Source: Rhodococcus jostii NBRC 16295
GTDB lineage: Bacteria; Actinomycetota; Actinomycetes; Mycobacteriales; Mycobacteriaceae
Assembly: GCF_001894825.1 (NCBI RefSeq)
Contig: NZ_BCWY01000084.1
Span: 1 to 40,435, forward strand
Length of the DNA stretch: 40,435 nucleotides
Direction: 5' to 3'
In this document: positions 31,272 through 40,435 of the stretch, one piece after another
Layout: the number at the start of each line of letters is the position of its first letter
Position numbering within the stretch: the stretch's first letter is position 1
Translations under genes and position numbers: made by a program
The notes under the pieces: generated by a model
The model's input: only the letters and a program-made list of their open reading frames with translations
What the model was told of the DNA's origin: nothing
The model's database searches: none

Positions 31272-31772
31272 GTGAGCGAGAACGGCAACGACGCGGTCTA
31301 TGGGGAGACGCCGGCGGAAACGACGTCGGTCTTCCGCGCGGACTTTCTCAATGAGCTCGACAACTCCTCGGCAACCCAGGCTCCGGAGGCTCCGGTGTCA
31401 GGTGTGGAGGGACTGCCCGCAGGCTCTGCTCTGCTCGTCGTCAAGCGTGGACCGAACGCGGGTTCGCGCTTCCTGCTCGACCAGCCGACGACGTCGGCGG
31501 GACGGCATCCCGACAGCGACATCTTCCTCGACGACGTGACGGTCAGCCGCCGTCACGCGGAGTTCCGCCAGGAGGACGACGAGTTTCAGGTGGTCGATGT
31601 CGGCAGCCTCAACGGCACGTACGTCAACCGTGAGCCGGTCGACTCGGCTGTCCTGGCGAACGGCGACGAGGTCCAGATCGGGAAGTTCCGGCTGGTCTTC
31701 CTGACCGGCCCCCGGACCACGGCCGGTGGCTCGCAGATCGGTGAGACGTCAGCTGGTGCGGGTAGCCAATGA
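31272..31772 (+). CDS. garA: FHA-domain metabolic switch GarA/OdhI
   Basis: A 166-aa protein. An unstructured N-terminus holds the ETTS phosphorylation motif with Thr17 and Thr18, the positions used by PknG and PknB in mycobacteria. The FHA domain spans about 55-145 (GRHPDSD at 77-83, SRRH 92-95, NGT 114-116). Unphosphorylated GarA/OdhI binds and inhibits 2-oxoglutarate dehydrogenase and NAD-glutamate dehydrogenase; phosphorylation turns it inward and releases them. GTG 31272 follows AGGAGG at 31259-31264, whereas an ATG at 31248 would place the ribosome site inside the gene. Overlaps ftsR by 4 bp. Confidence 0.95.
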   Translation: MSENGNDAVYGETPAETTSVFRADFLNELDNSSATQAPEAPVSGVEGLPAGSALLVVKRGPNAGSRFLLDQPTTSAGRHPDSDIFLDDVTVSRRHAEFRQEDDEFQVVDVGSLNGTYVNREPVDSAVLANGDEVQIGKFRLVFLTGPRTTAGGSQIGETSAGAGSQ

Positions 31773-32509
31773 CCGCGGTGCGGCAGCAGCAGGCACAACC
31801 GGGGATGTCGATCGGCTCCGTGCTCGATCGACTGCGCCCCGATTTTCCTGATGTGACGATCTCGAAGATCCGATTCCTCGAAGCCGAGGGTCTCATCAGC
31901 CCGGAGCGCACTCCCTCGGGGTATCGGCGTTTCTCGATCGCCGACTGTGAACGACTGCGCTACGTCCTTACCGCGCAGCGCGATCAGTATCTGCCGCTGA
32001 AGGTCATCAAGGAGCAGCTCGAGGCCATCGACAGAGGTGTAGCCACGGTCGGCGCCGGCGATTCTTCGCCGCGCCGGCCGCGCACGCTCACCGTGGCACC
32101 GGGTGAGGTGTCGCCCGAGGAGTTCCTCACCGACCGAGAGGTGCGGATCAGTCGCGACGATCTGATCGCACGAGCGGGGATCGACGAGAAGTTCCTCGGC
32201 GAACTGACCCGAGGGGGACTGGTCGTTCCCGGACCGGCGGGATTCTTCGACGAGGACGCGGTGACGCTCGCACGCACCGCGAGGGCGATGTCCGAATTCG
32301 GACTCGAGGTGCGGCACCTGAGGGCGTTCAAGCTGGCGGCAGACCGTGAGGCCGGGTTGGTCGCGCAGATCGCCGGGCCGGTCGCCAAGAGCCGCGACGC
32401 AGGCGCACGGGACCGCGCCGAGGAGATGGTGCGCGAACTGGCCGCGTTGTCCCTGACGCTGCACACCTGCCTGGTGAAGTCTGCAGTCCGAGGTGCGCTC
32501 GACCGGTGA
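31769..32509 (+). CDS. ftsR: MerR-family regulator FtsR (Rv1828-like)
   Basis: A 246-aa transcription factor. The N-terminal winged HTH reads SIGSVLDRLRPDFPDVTISK, then IRFLEAEGLISPERTPSGYR. A second helical domain with FLTDREVRISRDDLIARAGI and a long C-terminal helix follow, without cysteines placed for metal sensing. The C. glutamicum orthologue FtsR activates ftsZ and affects cell size and growth. ATG 31769 overlaps the garA stop, so metabolic switch and division regulator share a transcript. The role here is inferred from orthology. Confidence 0.88.
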   Translation: MTAVRQQQAQPGMSIGSVLDRLRPDFPDVTISKIRFLEAEGLISPERTPSGYRRFSIADCERLRYVLTAQRDQYLPLKVIKEQLEAIDRGVATVGAGDSSPRRPRTLTVAPGEVSPEEFLTDREVRISRDDLIARAGIDEKFLGELTRGGLVVPGPAGFFDEDAVTLARTARAMSEFGLEVRHLRAFKLAADREAGLVAQIAGPVAKSRDAGARDRAEEMVRELAALSLTLHTCLVKSAVRGALDR

Positions 32510-32597
32510 GGTGAGTTCACCGACAGCCCCACCTCGGAACTTCCCAACGACGCTGCGCTCGAACGGCTGTACGGTCGAAGAGCAGACACGAATCGAA

Positions 32598-32603
32598 TAG
32601 AAT
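32598..32603 (+). promoter_or_regulatory. Candidate -10 element before the bifunctional-nuclease gene
   Basis: TAGAAT at 32598-32603 fits the actinobacterial -10 pattern in the 149-bp gap after ftsR; no good -35 is visible. It would start a transcript about 50 bases before ATG 32659. Confidence 0.4.
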
Positions 32604-32658
32604 CCTGGTACGGCATTGTGTGCCGCGGACGGACCATTGCAGGGTGGAGGCAGACGCG

Positions 32659-33132
32659 ATGAGCGAAATGCACGTGATCGGAGTTCGTGTCGAGCAGCCC
32701 CAAAATCAACCTGTTCTGCTGTTGCGTGAAACCGACGGCGAGCGGTACCTCCCCATCTGGATCGGTCAGACGGAGGCCACCGCGATCGCGCTCGAACAGC
32801 AGGGGGTCGAGCCGGCGCGCCCGCTGACCCACGATCTGATCAAGAACCTGATCGAAGCCTTCGGCCGCACCCTGAAAGAGGTGCGCATCGTCGACCTCCG
32901 CGAGGGCACGTTCTATGCCGACCTCGTGTTCGACCAGAACACACGGGTCTCTGCCCGGCCGTCCGACTCCATCGCCATCGCACTGCGGATCGGCGTGCCG
33001 ATTTTCGCGGAGGAGGCGGTGCTCACCGAGGCCGGTCTGGTCATGCCGGACGAGCGCGAAGACGAGGTCGAGAAGTTCAAGGAATTCCTCGAGTCCGTGT
33101 CGCCGGACGATTTCAAGGCCACTGACGGCTAG
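32659..33132 (+). CDS. Bifunctional nuclease (BFN/DUF151) family protein (Rv1829-like)
   Basis: A 157-aa protein of the DUF151/BFN family (MHVIGVRVEQPQNQPVLLLR; YLPIWIGQTEATAIALEQQG; RPLTHDLIKNLIEAFG; ARPSDSIAIALRIGVPIF). A plant member has RNase and DNase activity; bacterial members are functionally uncharacterised. An acidic C-terminal helix (DEREDEVEKFKEFLESV) follows the conserved core. ATG 32659 has GGTGGAGG about 9 bases upstream. The gene lies between two MerR-regulator genes, an order also found in mycobacteria (Rv1828-Rv1830). Confidence 0.85.
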   Translation: MSEMHVIGVRVEQPQNQPVLLLRETDGERYLPIWIGQTEATAIALEQQGVEPARPLTHDLIKNLIEAFGRTLKEVRIVDLREGTFYADLVFDQNTRVSARPSDSIAIALRIGVPIFAEEAVLTEAGLVMPDEREDEVEKFKEFLESVSPDDFKATDG

Positions 33133-33193
33133 ATTGCACCTGCGGTTGAGCTCCGGCGCGCAGTAACGGTTGAGGTTCTTCCGGCGCGTTGCG

Positions 33194-33222
33194 TTGACCC
33201 CGTCTCTTCGGAGTCATAGCGT
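33194..33222 (+). promoter_or_regulatory. Promoter for the second MerR gene
   Basis: TTGACC (33194-33199), a 17-bp spacer, and TAGCGT (33217-33222): five of six bases of the -35 consensus and a TAnnnT -10. It would give a leader of about 185 bases to GTG 33415, which carries no other recognisable element. It is the best-matching housekeeping-type promoter in the right half of the window. Confidence 0.6.
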
Positions 33223-33414
33223 TCGGTGCAGTGATTTTCTGCCCTGCAGATTGTATCGGGCGTACGCTGAGTAGGTTCAGGGTACGGACTTGCTCGATGT
33301 CACTGGTGGCGCTCGCGCCGCTCGATGTGCTGTGGTTCGCCGCGGACACTGGCGACGCGCGTCACAGGCGCACTGATCGTCGGGTTCAGTGCAACATGCG
33401 AGAGGGAGTAGTCA

Positions 33415-34035
33415 GTGGGAGATCGGCCGCAGGAGAATGCGCTGAACCTTGCGCCCGGCGACGTCGTTGCCGAGCCCGAGTTCAGCTCCGAGGAGATCCA
33501 GCCGGGCCTCTTCCCGGACGATTCCGTGCCCGACGACCTCGTCGGATACCGCGTCCCCATCGCCTGCCAGATCGCGGGAATCACTTACCGCCAGCTCGAT
33601 TACTGGGCTCGCACATCTCTCGTGGTGCCGTCCATTCGTGGCGCAGCAGGTTCGGGAAGCCAACGGCTGTACTCGTTCAAAGACATCCTCGTCCTCAAGA
33701 TCGTCAAGCGTCTGCTCGACACCGGAATATCGTTGCAGAACATTCGCGTGGCCGTCGACCACCTCCGTAAGCGCGGAGTGCGGGACTTGGCGAAGATCAC
33801 ACTCTTCTCGGACGGGACCACCGTCTACGAGTGCACGTCCGCCGAAGAGGTCGTCGATCTGCTCCAGGGCGGGCAGGGTGTCTTCGGTATCGCGGTGAGC
33901 GGTGCGATGCGCGAACTGACCGGCACCATCGCCGATTTCCCGGCCGAGCGTGCCGACGGCGGCGCGAGCGAGCAGAGCCCGGAGGACGAACTGGCGTCGC
34001 GGCGCAAGAACCGCGCGAGCCGCAAGACGGGCTAG
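33415..34035 (+). CDS. MerR-family transcriptional regulator (Rv1830-like)
   Basis: A 206-aa regulator with a 45-residue acidic leader, an HTH (YRVPIACQIAGITYRQLDYW ... GSQRLYSFKDILVLKIVKRL) and a dimerisation helix (GISLQNIRVAVDHLRKRG). A small C-terminal domain and a basic tail (RRKNRASRKTG) follow. The YRQLDYWARTSLV recognition motif is characteristic of the Rv1830 subgroup. GTG 33415 has GAGGGAG about 10 bases upstream. Mycobacterial relatives affect growth and cell division; the target here is unknown. The gene stops 22 bp before a direct repeat and ahead of the gcvP riboswitch. Confidence 0.85.
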   Translation: MGDRPQENALNLAPGDVVAEPEFSSEEIQPGLFPDDSVPDDLVGYRVPIACQIAGITYRQLDYWARTSLVVPSIRGAAGSGSQRLYSFKDILVLKIVKRLLDTGISLQNIRVAVDHLRKRGVRDLAKITLFSDGTTVYECTSAEEVVDLLQGGQGVFGIAVSGAMRELTGTIADFPAERADGGASEQSPEDELASRRKNRASRKTG

Positions 34036-34059
34036 GCCCCTCCTTCATCGGCGAGCGCC

Positions 34060-34117
34060 GGCGGCGCCGTCATCGGTGGTCGTGACCGGCGGCGGCGCCG
34101 CCTCAGGTGGTCGTGAC
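34060..34117. repeat. Direct repeat pair between the MerR gene and the gcvP riboswitch
   Basis: The 27-bp segments 34060-34086 and 34091-34117 share GGCGGCGCCG at one end and GGTGGTCGTGAC at the other; only five central bases differ (TCATC versus CCTCA). The period is 31 bp, close to three helical turns. The second copy abuts the TAGACT at 34119, so the pair covers where a -35 would be and may be an operator. Confidence 0.7.
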
Positions 34118-34118
34118 A

Positions 34119-34124
34119 TAGACT
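34119..34124 (+). promoter_or_regulatory. Candidate -10 element of the gcvP riboswitch transcript
   Basis: TAGACT lies 20 bp before the first conserved stem of the glycine riboswitch, so a transcript would start near 34131. No standard -35 is seen; repeat DNA occupies that position. Confidence 0.45.
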
Positions 34125-34143
34125 GGCGGTGCGTCGACGCCGT

Positions 34144-34378
34144 GCGGGAGAGTTCCGGGCACTGCATGCACAGAAACAGTGTGTGCGGGAGTTCGGGCGC
34201 CGAAGGAGCAACACCTCCCCGTCAATCTCTCAGGCAGACAGGACCGTGCGGGCTCCGACGTCTCTGGAAAGCGGTGGGAGCACCCACCCGCCCACGGGGA
34301 AAGGGCCGTCTTCGCACGCGAACGACGGTACCGAATCTCTCAGGCGCTCGACGAGAGCAGGCGACAGAGGGGGAGGAA
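34144..34378 (+). ncRNA. Tandem glycine riboswitch (gcvT element)
   Basis: Two aptamer-like units precede gcvP. Unit I begins with GCGGGAGAG (34144-34152), contains GCGCCGAAGGAGCAA (34198-34212) and AATCTCTCAGGC (34224-34235), and closes at GTCTCTGG (34260-34267). Unit II contains CCCACGGGGAAAGGG (34291-34305), a second AATCTCTCAGGC (34334-34345), and ends GACAGAGGGGGAGG. These are conserved landmarks of the glycine riboswitch. Glycine binding normally switches on glycine-cleavage genes. Position directly before gcvP and duplication of the core make the call firm; exact boundaries are approximate. Confidence 0.92.
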
Positions 34379-34431
34379 CGTTCCGCTGACGCGGGGCGTG
34401 TCCTGATCCTCCGAACTGCTTGGGAGTTGTC

Positions 34432-37284
<2,853 letters not shown>

Positions 37285-37292
37285 CAGCGGGC

Positions 37293-37320
37293 GGCCCGTC
37301 CCGCCCGGGCGGGACGGGCC
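37293..37320. terminator. 28-bp perfect palindrome between gcvP and the metallophosphoesterase gene
   Basis: Positions 37293-37306 (GGCCCGTCCCGCCC) and 37307-37320 are exact reverse complements with no spacer, so the hairpin has a 10- to 12-bp stem with a short GC loop. It lies 8 bp after the gcvP stop and 10 bp before the convergent stop codon. It lacks a U tract but is placed to terminate in both directions. Confidence 0.7.
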
Positions 37321-37330
37321 ACCGCCGGGG

Positions 37331-38485
37331 TCAGTCCTCGCGTACCAACTCGAGGATCGTGATCTCCGGCGGTGCGCCCACACGCACCGGTGGGCCCCAC
37401 GTGCCCACGCCGCGGGTGGTGTAGAGGACAGTGTTCCCGATCCGGTCGAGACCCGTCACCGACGGCTGCTGCAGCGGCACCAGGTAGCGCAGCGGCCACA
37501 TCTGTCCGCCGTGCGTGTGCCCCGACAGTTGCAGGTCCACACCGAGATCCGACGCTTCCAGTGCCTGCCGCGGTTCGTGCGCGAGCAGTACCACGAACGT
37601 CGACGGATCGCGTCCGGCGAGGGCGGCGGGAAGGTCCGGTTCGTACGGGTCCGGTGACGAATAGTCGTGGATGCCGGCGATGTCGATACTCGCGCCCCCG
37701 CGGGTGAGTGTCGCTCGCTCGTTGCGCAGCGTCCGGATGCCGAGCCGGTCCCACACGTCCAGCCACCGGCCACCGTCGTCGGCGTAGAACTCGTGGTTGC
37801 CGCTCACCCCGAACACCCCCATCGGGGCGTCGAGGTCGCCGAGCGGTTGCAGGTCGGGCGACACCCTCGCGACGGTCCCGTCGACCAGATCGCCCGCGAT
37901 CGCGACCAAATCCGGTTTCTCCGAGTTCACCAGGTCGACGACGCGGCGGGTGAAATCCACTCCTCGAACCGGGCCCACGTGCAGGTCGGACACGAGTGCC
38001 ACGCGCACACCGTCGAACTCGGCAGGGAGGCGCTGCAGGGGCACCCGAACCCGCACGATCCGCGGGCGCGCCGCCTCCGACACCCCGTAGCCGGCGGCGC
38101 CGACGGCACCCACCACGACCACGGCGGTCGCGATGCGCAGACTTCGCCGGCGCGACAGATCGACCTGCTCGTCGTGCGCGGCGCCGCGTAAACGGTTGAC
38201 GAGCTGCATCAGCAGGGACATCAACGCGATCAGGAGAAGCCCGAGCACCAGATAGAACATCGCGCCGAGCCACACCCAGCCCACCCAGTCCGGGGGACGC
38301 GCCCACCCCGGGTCGAAAGCCTCGCCGCTACCGACACCGATGACGGCGAGCACCCACAGACCGACCAGGGTGACGTCGACGACCACCGACCACGGACGGC
38401 CCAGCCCGGTCGCCCGGACGAGTCGCCGATGGAGCCACCACGTGACCAGTGCGAGGAAGACAGCGAAGACCAGCAGCCTCGTCAC
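37331..38485 (-). CDS. Membrane-anchored metallophosphoesterase
   Basis: A 384-aa protein. Four hydrophobic helices occupy the N-terminal 140 residues (FAVFLALVTWWL; VVVDVTLVGLWVLAVIGVG; VWLGAMFYLVLGLLLIALMS; IATAVVVVGAVGAAGYGVS). The catalytic domain has the calcineurin-like metal motifs SDLHVG, GDLVDG, GNHEFYA, the HEPR histidine and GHTHGGQ. All dinuclear-metal ligands are present, so it is probably active on an envelope or cytoplasmic-face phosphoester; YaeI-type enzymes act on UDP-linked lipids and phosphodiesters. GTG 38485 overlaps the VWA gene stop by 4 bp, so both form one minus-strand operon. The substrate is unknown. Confidence 0.85.
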   Translation of the reverse strand: MTRLLVFAVFLALVTWWLHRRLVRATGLGRPWSVVVDVTLVGLWVLAVIGVGSGEAFDPGWARPPDWVGWVWLGAMFYLVLGLLLIALMSLLMQLVNRLRGAAHDEQVDLSRRRSLRIATAVVVVGAVGAAGYGVSEAARPRIVRVRVPLQRLPAEFDGVRVALVSDLHVGPVRGVDFTRRVVDLVNSEKPDLVAIAGDLVDGTVARVSPDLQPLGDLDAPMGVFGVSGNHEFYADDGGRWLDVWDRLGIRTLRNERATLTRGGASIDIAGIHDYSSPDPYEPDLPAALAGRDPSTFVVLLAHEPRQALEASDLGVDLQLSGHTHGGQMWPLRYLVPLQQPSVTGLDRIGNTVLYTTRGVGTWGPPVRVGAPPEITILELVRED

Positions 38486-40269
38486 GACAGCAGCTTGCTG
38501 ATCGCGGTCGGCAGCGCCGCTCCGTCCGACGATGCAACCTTTTCCAGCGACCCGCCGGTGCGATCGGCCAACGCCTGCAGCGTGTTGAGATCAGGATTCT
38601 GGCCGATCGTCACGACGTCGATGCGTACAGGCTTCGACGAACTCGAGGCCGCGGCGATGGCGGACAACAGGTCAGGACGCGACACGGAGTCGTCGTTGGC
38701 GCCGTCGGTGACGAGCAGAACCGAGTTGGTGCGTCCCGGCGTGTAACCGTCGACCGCGCTCTTGTAGGCGGCTTCGAGCGACGTGTAGGTCGAGGACCCG
38801 GTGGCGGGTGTCGCCTTGGCCAGCCGGGCGTCGAGGGCCTGCCTGCGAGTGCCCTCGGTGAAACCGCCCGCGGAGAGGGGACCGGTGGCGACCACCGTCG
38901 TGTAGGGCCGCGACCCGTCGAGGGTCGTGCTGTACTCCCACAAGCCGAGGCTCGACGCGTCCGGAGAACGGTCGACGTGCGCGGCCAGTGCCGCCGTAGT
39001 GTTCTCGAGACGCGTCGCCGACCCCTCGGTCTCACCCATCGAGCTGGACAGGTCGAGCAGGATGGTCGAGCTGCGTGCCGTGATCGGATTGCGGATCACC
39101 TGCATCAGCTCGGCCGCGGCAGCGGCGTCGGCGGGGACCAGGGTCGATTCGAGACCGGGAAAGGCCAGCGTGGTGTCGTCGGGGCGGGCCAGTCCCTCGA
39201 CCCGGAAGCCGGCGTCGGCCAGGACCTGAGCCTGGTCGGGTTGACGGACGAAATCCGCGAACTGCGCGGCTGCGCGGCTCTGCGTCTCGTCGACGGCGGG
39301 ACCGGCCAGGATGGCCGCCGGGTGATCTGCCACAGGTGTCGGGCCCTTCGGTATGAAAGCAGTGAGGTCGGCGCCGGGTGCGTCGCGCAGGAGTCGGTAG
39401 ACCTGCTGTTCGGTGGCCGCGACGGCGTGGACGGCGGAGGTGGCGGGGTCACCCTGCTCGACCAGTGCGGTGAGCGCTTCTCCCGTGGTGGCGGGTTTCG
39501 TCCCCGCCGATGCCTCGTAGCCGAGCGCCAGACCGGTGAGCGCCGATGTCACAGGGGCGGAACGTGCCTGCTCCTCCGTCACCGGACCCGTCGTGCTTCC
39601 CGTGACCGCGGCGGCGACCGCTTCGACCGCCATCTCCGTGCTCTCGGCGCCGGGGCCGACGGGAAGCGCCATGCCCAGGCTGCCCCAGCCGGTCAGTCCG
39701 AGGGTCTCGAGCGAATCGCGGCCCGTCTGGAGCGACGGCAAGTCCTTCCAATCGATCGCCGCGGTAGCCGGTGCGTTCGCGAAGGCCGTCCGGACCGCGA
39801 GCACCACCGGGCTGGTCGCGAGGGGACGCGCTTCGCCGCTGATGACTCCCGTCGCCGGTACCTGCTTGACAGAGTGCGAGCTCGACGGAATCCACAGTGC
39901 GGGGCGGGGCCCGAGCGCCCCCGGGTCCCAGGGGCCGTCGGGACCTTTGGACAGGGCGTCGCGGACGGTGTCGGACGCGACGGCAGTGACGGTTACCGAC
40001 ACGCACTGATCCCGGATCACCGGATCGGTTGCCGTGAAGCGGTCGGCGAGAGTCTGGATCTGGGGCGCGATATCGGGGTCCGCCGCCACCGCGAGTTCGG
40101 AGTCGCCCTCGACGCAGGCGCCTGCTGCAGCCGCGCCCTGATCGTTGATCCGGTCGCGCAATTGGAACCAGCCGAAGACGCCCAGCACGATCACGACGAC
40201 GAGACCGAGCGCGATCAAAGGTCCCTTACTGATACCCCTGGCGCGCGATTCGCCGCGATGTTGCCCCAC
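38482..40269 (-). CDS. Membrane-anchored substrate-binding-like and von Willebrand A domain protein (Rv1836c-like)
   Basis: A 595-aa protein. A 15-residue basic start and one transmembrane helix (about 16-37, GPLIALGLVVVIVLGVFGWF) export the rest. Residues about 50-390 resemble a periplasmic solute-binding fold (SELAVAADPDIAPQIQTLAD; PADHPAAILAGP-like hinge text near 315). The last 190 residues are a VWA domain with MIDAS motif DLSSSMGE near residue 405 and VTDGANDD later, so divalent-cation ligand binding is possible. It resembles mycobacterial Rv1836c. The two cysteines at 52 and 89 could form a disulfide. It is the first gene of an operon with the metallophosphoesterase. Function unknown; a cell-surface adhesion or sensing role is a guess. 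Confidence 0.82.
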   Translation of the reverse strand: MGQHRGESRARGISKGPLIALGLVVVIVLGVFGWFQLRDRINDQGAAAAGACVEGDSELAVAADPDIAPQIQTLADRFTATDPVIRDQCVSVTVTAVASDTVRDALSKGPDGPWDPGALGPRPALWIPSSSHSVKQVPATGVISGEARPLATSPVVLAVRTAFANAPATAAIDWKDLPSLQTGRDSLETLGLTGWGSLGMALPVGPGAESTEMAVEAVAAAVTGSTTGPVTEEQARSAPVTSALTGLALGYEASAGTKPATTGEALTALVEQGDPATSAVHAVAATEQQVYRLLRDAPGADLTAFIPKGPTPVADHPAAILAGPAVDETQSRAAAQFADFVRQPDQAQVLADAGFRVEGLARPDDTTLAFPGLESTLVPADAAAAAELMQVIRNPITARSSTILLDLSSSMGETEGSATRLENTTAALAAHVDRSPDASSLGLWEYSTTLDGSRPYTTVVATGPLSAGGFTEGTRRQALDARLAKATPATGSSTYTSLEAAYKSAVDGYTPGRTNSVLLVTDGANDDSVSRPDLLSAIAAASSSSKPVRIDVVTIGQNPDLNTLQALADRTGGSLEKVASSDGAALPTAISKLLS

Positions 40270-40348
40270 GTGCTTTCCTGCCCCTGTCCGACGAGTTCGA
40301 CGTTGACCCTCGCAGTGTAGTGATGTGCGAGATCACCCCGAGAAAATC

Positions 40349-40377
40349 GGCCCCGCCACCAGGCTGGTGACGGGGTC
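40349..40377 (-). terminator. Terminator hairpin for a minus-strand gene to the right
   Basis: GGCCCCGCCACC (40349-40360) pairs with GGTGACGGGGTC (40366-40377) around AGGCT, with one C-A mismatch and one G-T pair. On the minus strand the stem is followed by GATTTTC (complement of 40342-40348), a short U run. It thus suits a transcript coming from beyond the right end toward the VWA gene. Confidence 0.55.
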
Positions 40378-40403
40378 GATCGTCGACCTCACCTGATACG
40401 TGA

Positions 40404-40435
40404 GTGGCGATGCGTGCCGGGGCACACATCGCCAC
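40404..40435. repeat. Inverted repeat at the right edge of the window
   Basis: GTGGCGATG (40404-40412) pairs exactly with CATCGCCAC (40427-40435); inside, GTGCC (40414-40418) pairs with GGCAC (40421-40425), leaving one mismatch and a two-base GG centre. The stem may continue beyond the window. Confidence 0.7.

Noticed and set aside
33133..33414. Small protein gene in the gap before the second MerR gene
   Set aside because: Open frames here overlap the next gene in other frames and have no ribosome site; a promoter explains the gap better.
40226..40435. Short minus-strand open frame at the right end
   Set aside because: It overlaps the VWA gene start and two hairpins, and the sequence has no protein-like features.

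Overview
The window is a high-GC (mid to upper 60s percent), gene-dense stretch of actinobacterial chromosome. Gene order and protein sequences point to the mycolic-acid-containing Mycobacteriales, most likely a large-genome Rhodococcus. From remembered gene order, two conserved blocks match Mycobacterium tuberculosis: positions 1-17.4 kb follow Rv1691-Rv1713 and 27.8-40.3 kb follow roughly Rv1822-Rv1836c. No prophage, insertion sequence, CRISPR array or rRNA was seen.

Block 1 (1-17.4 kb, all plus strand) is tightly packed, with many 4-bp stop/start overlaps: TPR protein with an RGG-rich N-terminus, HAD-IIA glycerol-3-phosphate phosphatase, small conserved protein, tlyA, nadK, recN, steA, steB/mctB, pyrG, a NUDIX ADP-ribose pyrophosphatase, xerD, a ParA-type ATPase, scpA, scpB, a RluB-type pseudouridine synthase, cmk and der. 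The themes are rRNA modification and ribosome assembly, nucleotide supply, DNA repair, and chromosome segregation and cell separation. A tRNA-Pro(GGG) with a strong intrinsic terminator closes the block.

Block 2 (17.6-27.8 kb, both strands) looks like a variable segment: L,D-transpeptidase, SnoaL-tailed ECF sigma factor with a candidate self-promoter, DHA2 drug exporter, SRPBCC protein, and a TetR repressor divergent from an SDR / saccharopine-dehydrogenase-like / acyl-CoA-synthetase operon. The TetR-SDR gap holds three copies of a 12-bp element that coincide with -35 boxes. A CoA-pyrophosphatase-type NUDIX gene and an SMP-30-like gene follow, both apparently leaderless.

Block 3 (27.8-37.3 kb, plus strand) is a CDP-alcohol phosphatidyltransferase, a DUF881 / small-basic-protein / DUF881 trio, gcvH, garA, the MerR regulator ftsR, a bifunctional-nuclease-family protein, a second MerR regulator and gcvP. 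A tandem glycine riboswitch precedes gcvP, so one glycine-cleavage gene is directly glycine-sensing while gcvH, 3.5 kb upstream, is not. GarA, the FHA switch of glutamate/2-oxoglutarate metabolism, lies between them.

Block 4 (37.3-40.4 kb, minus strand) is a two-gene operon: a membrane-anchored protein with a solute-binding-like region and a von Willebrand A domain, followed by a membrane metallophosphoesterase. The right edge has two hairpins, the last cut by the window end.

The best candidates for undescribed biology are the TetR-controlled three-gene lipid or acyl-CoA operon and the DUF881-Sbp-DUF881 membrane trio, whose relatives sit beside ftsAZ in Bacillus. Most of the rest is recognisable core genome.
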